Shown here piece after piece: positions 62,857 through 64,000 of a DNA stretch of 64,000 nt. The translations under genes were made by a program, and so were the position numbers. Source of the DNA: Fusobacteriota bacterium (GTDB lineage: Bacteria; Bacillota; TC1); the NCBI GenBank assembly GCA_009773805.1, contig WTXA01000001.1:434001-498000 (forward strand). The letters are read 5' to 3'. The notes below the pieces were generated by a model. That model did no database searches and had not been told where the DNA came from. It worked only from the letters and a program-made list of their open reading frames with translations. How positions within the stretch are numbered: the stretch's first letter is position 1; the number at the start of each line of letters is the position of its first letter.

Positions 62857-64000
62857 TCAAACGTAACGTAGCGCTTCAGCTGGATCTAATTGTGCAGCCT
62901 TAATGGCTGGATAGGCACTAACAATTATTGCAAGACCTACAGACAATAGAACTGCTGGCAAAAGTAATTGGATATCAATTGGTATATCATTTTGAATTTG
63001 AGCCAAATATGGTCCGCCATAAGTGGCCGCTAGGCTACCAATCAAGAATCCTAATATTCCACTAATTATTCCAATTAAGCCAACTTCAATGAATATTATT
63101 TTCATTATATGTGCTCGTCTAAATCCAATAGCACGAAAGATGCCTATTTCTCTTGTTCTCTCACTAATTGAAGAGAGCATTGTTTTTAAAACAACCATTG
63201 CTGCAATTAACAATACCATAGCTGATAAGGCAAACCCAAATTTTGAAAATTGGCCTATTGTTTCCTCTCTAAATAAAGCAGCTTCCTTCAAAGCAGTCAC
63301 GCTACTATTTGGCAATGATTCTTCCAATCCGACAACTATCTCTTCTATTGGGCAATTATTACAATAAGCAGAAACTTCTATCATAGAAAGCTCATTAGGC
63401 TTATTCAGTAAAGTTTGTACTTCATTAAGATTTCCATAAATCAACCCGTCATCTTCGCTTCCTACTTCGTTCAAAATCCCAAAAACTTTGAATTCTTTTT
63501 CATCTAGTAATATTAATTCGCCAACTTTCACATTTAAAGCCTTAGCAGCAGAAGATCCTAGGATTACACTTTTATTAGGTAAATCTAAAAAGGAAAGTTC
63601 TTGGATTTCTTTTGTCGTATCTTGTTGCTTTAAAGTTAACCATGGTTTTTGCGTAAATTCCTTTTTAGTATCAATCCCAACAATTATTGTCTTTCGCTGT
63701 TCTGTTTCAACAGCTCCTACTAATTTTGGAGATATGATATTTATATATTGACTTACGGACGAAGCTGATATTTTAGGAATATCCTCCATTGTAAGTTTTT
63801 GAATATCAAAAGTAATATCTGTATTCATGGTATTATTATTATTAATATCCATACCTTCACTACGTGGTAGTATTATTGAATTTGGACCAAATTCATCAAT
63901 TTTATCACCTAACTCTGATTCCATTGCTTTCAATATGTTTACAAATGATATAACTGTAGCTACTCCAACTATTAGCCCTAACATTAAAAAAAGCATTTTG
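62857..64000 (-). CDS. ABC transporter permease (MacB/FtsX family), partial at the window edge
   Basis: The gene runs off the right edge. At least 380 residues are inside. The visible part starts at about the first transmembrane helix (K-M-L-F-L-M-L-G), which in the paralogue downstream is preceded by about 17 residues. It shows the same R-E-I-G-I-F-R-A-I-G-F-R motif and D-P-A-E-A-L-R end. The two permeases are related but not identical, which suggests a heterodimer driven by one ATPase. Confidence 0.87.
   Translation of the reverse strand, partial: KMLFLMLGLIVGVATVISFVNILKAMESELGDKIDEFGPNSIILPRSEGMDINNNNTMNTDITFDIQKLTMEDIPKISASSVSQYINIISPKLVGAVETEQRKTIIVGIDTKKEFTQKPWLTLKQQDTTKEIQELSFLDLPNKSVILGSSAAKALNVKVGELILLDEKEFKVFGILNEVGSEDDGLIYGNLNEVQTLLNKPNELSMIEVSAYCNNCPIEEIVVGLEESLPNSSVTALKEAALFREETIGQFSKFGFALSAMVLLIAAMVVLKTMLSSISERTREIGIFRAIGFRRAHIMKIIFIEVGLIGIISGILGFLIGSLAATYGGPYLAQIQNDIPIDIQLLLPAVLLSVGLAIIVSAYPAIKAAQLDPAEALRYV

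Overview
The window looks like chromosomal DNA of a strictly anaerobic, low-GC Firmicute of class Clostridia that ferments amino acids and purines. The evidence is the A+T-rich sequence, the Bacillus/Clostridium-type sigma-A promoters, the T-box, lysine and manganese leader RNAs, the DnaD/DnaI replication genes, the UGA-recoded selenoprotein glycine reductase, and a molybdenum-hydroxylase/YgeW-YgeY/SsnA purine locus. I cannot name the genus. Tissierellales- or Peptostreptococcales-like fermenters would fit.

Layout. Bases 1-240 hold the first codons of a probable valS (leaving the window) and its T-box leader. Bases 288-6184 carry a tight pgi / FolC-like ligase / nadA-nadB-nadC operon. Bases 6262-10311 carry a phosphate regulon operon (pstB-phoP-phoR-phoU) behind four phased PhoP half-sites. 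Bases 10372-13386 carry the lysine-branch operon dapB-asd-dapA under a lysine riboswitch. Bases 13395-18449 hold leuS, an aminotransferase, and the dnaD- and dnaI-like replication genes. Six tRNA genes follow at 18575-19102, then miaB-mutS-mutL-miaA (19146-25612). A P-type cation ATPase sits behind a yybP-ykoY manganese riboswitch (25720-28573). A short plus-strand island (28650-30145) holds tRNA-Gly, tRNA-Arg, a DJ-1 family gene and a hemolysin III family gene.

From 30270 to 51939 there is a large purine-catabolism locus, all on the minus strand. It contains carbamate kinase, a hydantoinase/dihydropyrimidinase, a threonine-synthase-like PLP enzyme, two TRZ/ATZ-type amidohydrolases (one SsnA-like), YgeW, YgeY, three tandem PnrA/BMP-type lipoproteins, an iron-sulfur flavoprotein, two molybdenum hydroxylases and a PreA-like iron-sulfur dehydrogenase. 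This set parallels the E. coli ygeWXY-hyuA-ygfK-ssnA-xdhD region. A sensible reading is uptake of purines or nucleosides by BMP proteins, redox chemistry by Mo-hydroxylase and PreA-like enzymes, ring opening by amidohydrolases, and ATP recovery from carbamoyl phosphate by YgeW and ArcC. Two tandem pseudoknot-terminator RNAs precede ssnA and do not match a riboswitch class I can name with certainty.

Bases 52004-60681 carry two small membrane proteins, glyA, and a complete grdX-E-A-B-C-D glycine reductase operon. grdA and grdB are each interrupted by an in-frame UGA read as selenocysteine. Serine hydroxymethyltransferase plus glycine reductase link one-carbon and glycine metabolism to acetyl phosphate and ATP. 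The window ends in a MacB/LolCDE-like ABC exporter operon whose first permease gene runs off the edge.

The only classical transcription regulator in the window is PhoP. Most other control that can be seen is by leader RNAs: T-box, lysine, manganese, the tandem ssnA leaders, the bmp leader and the grd leader.
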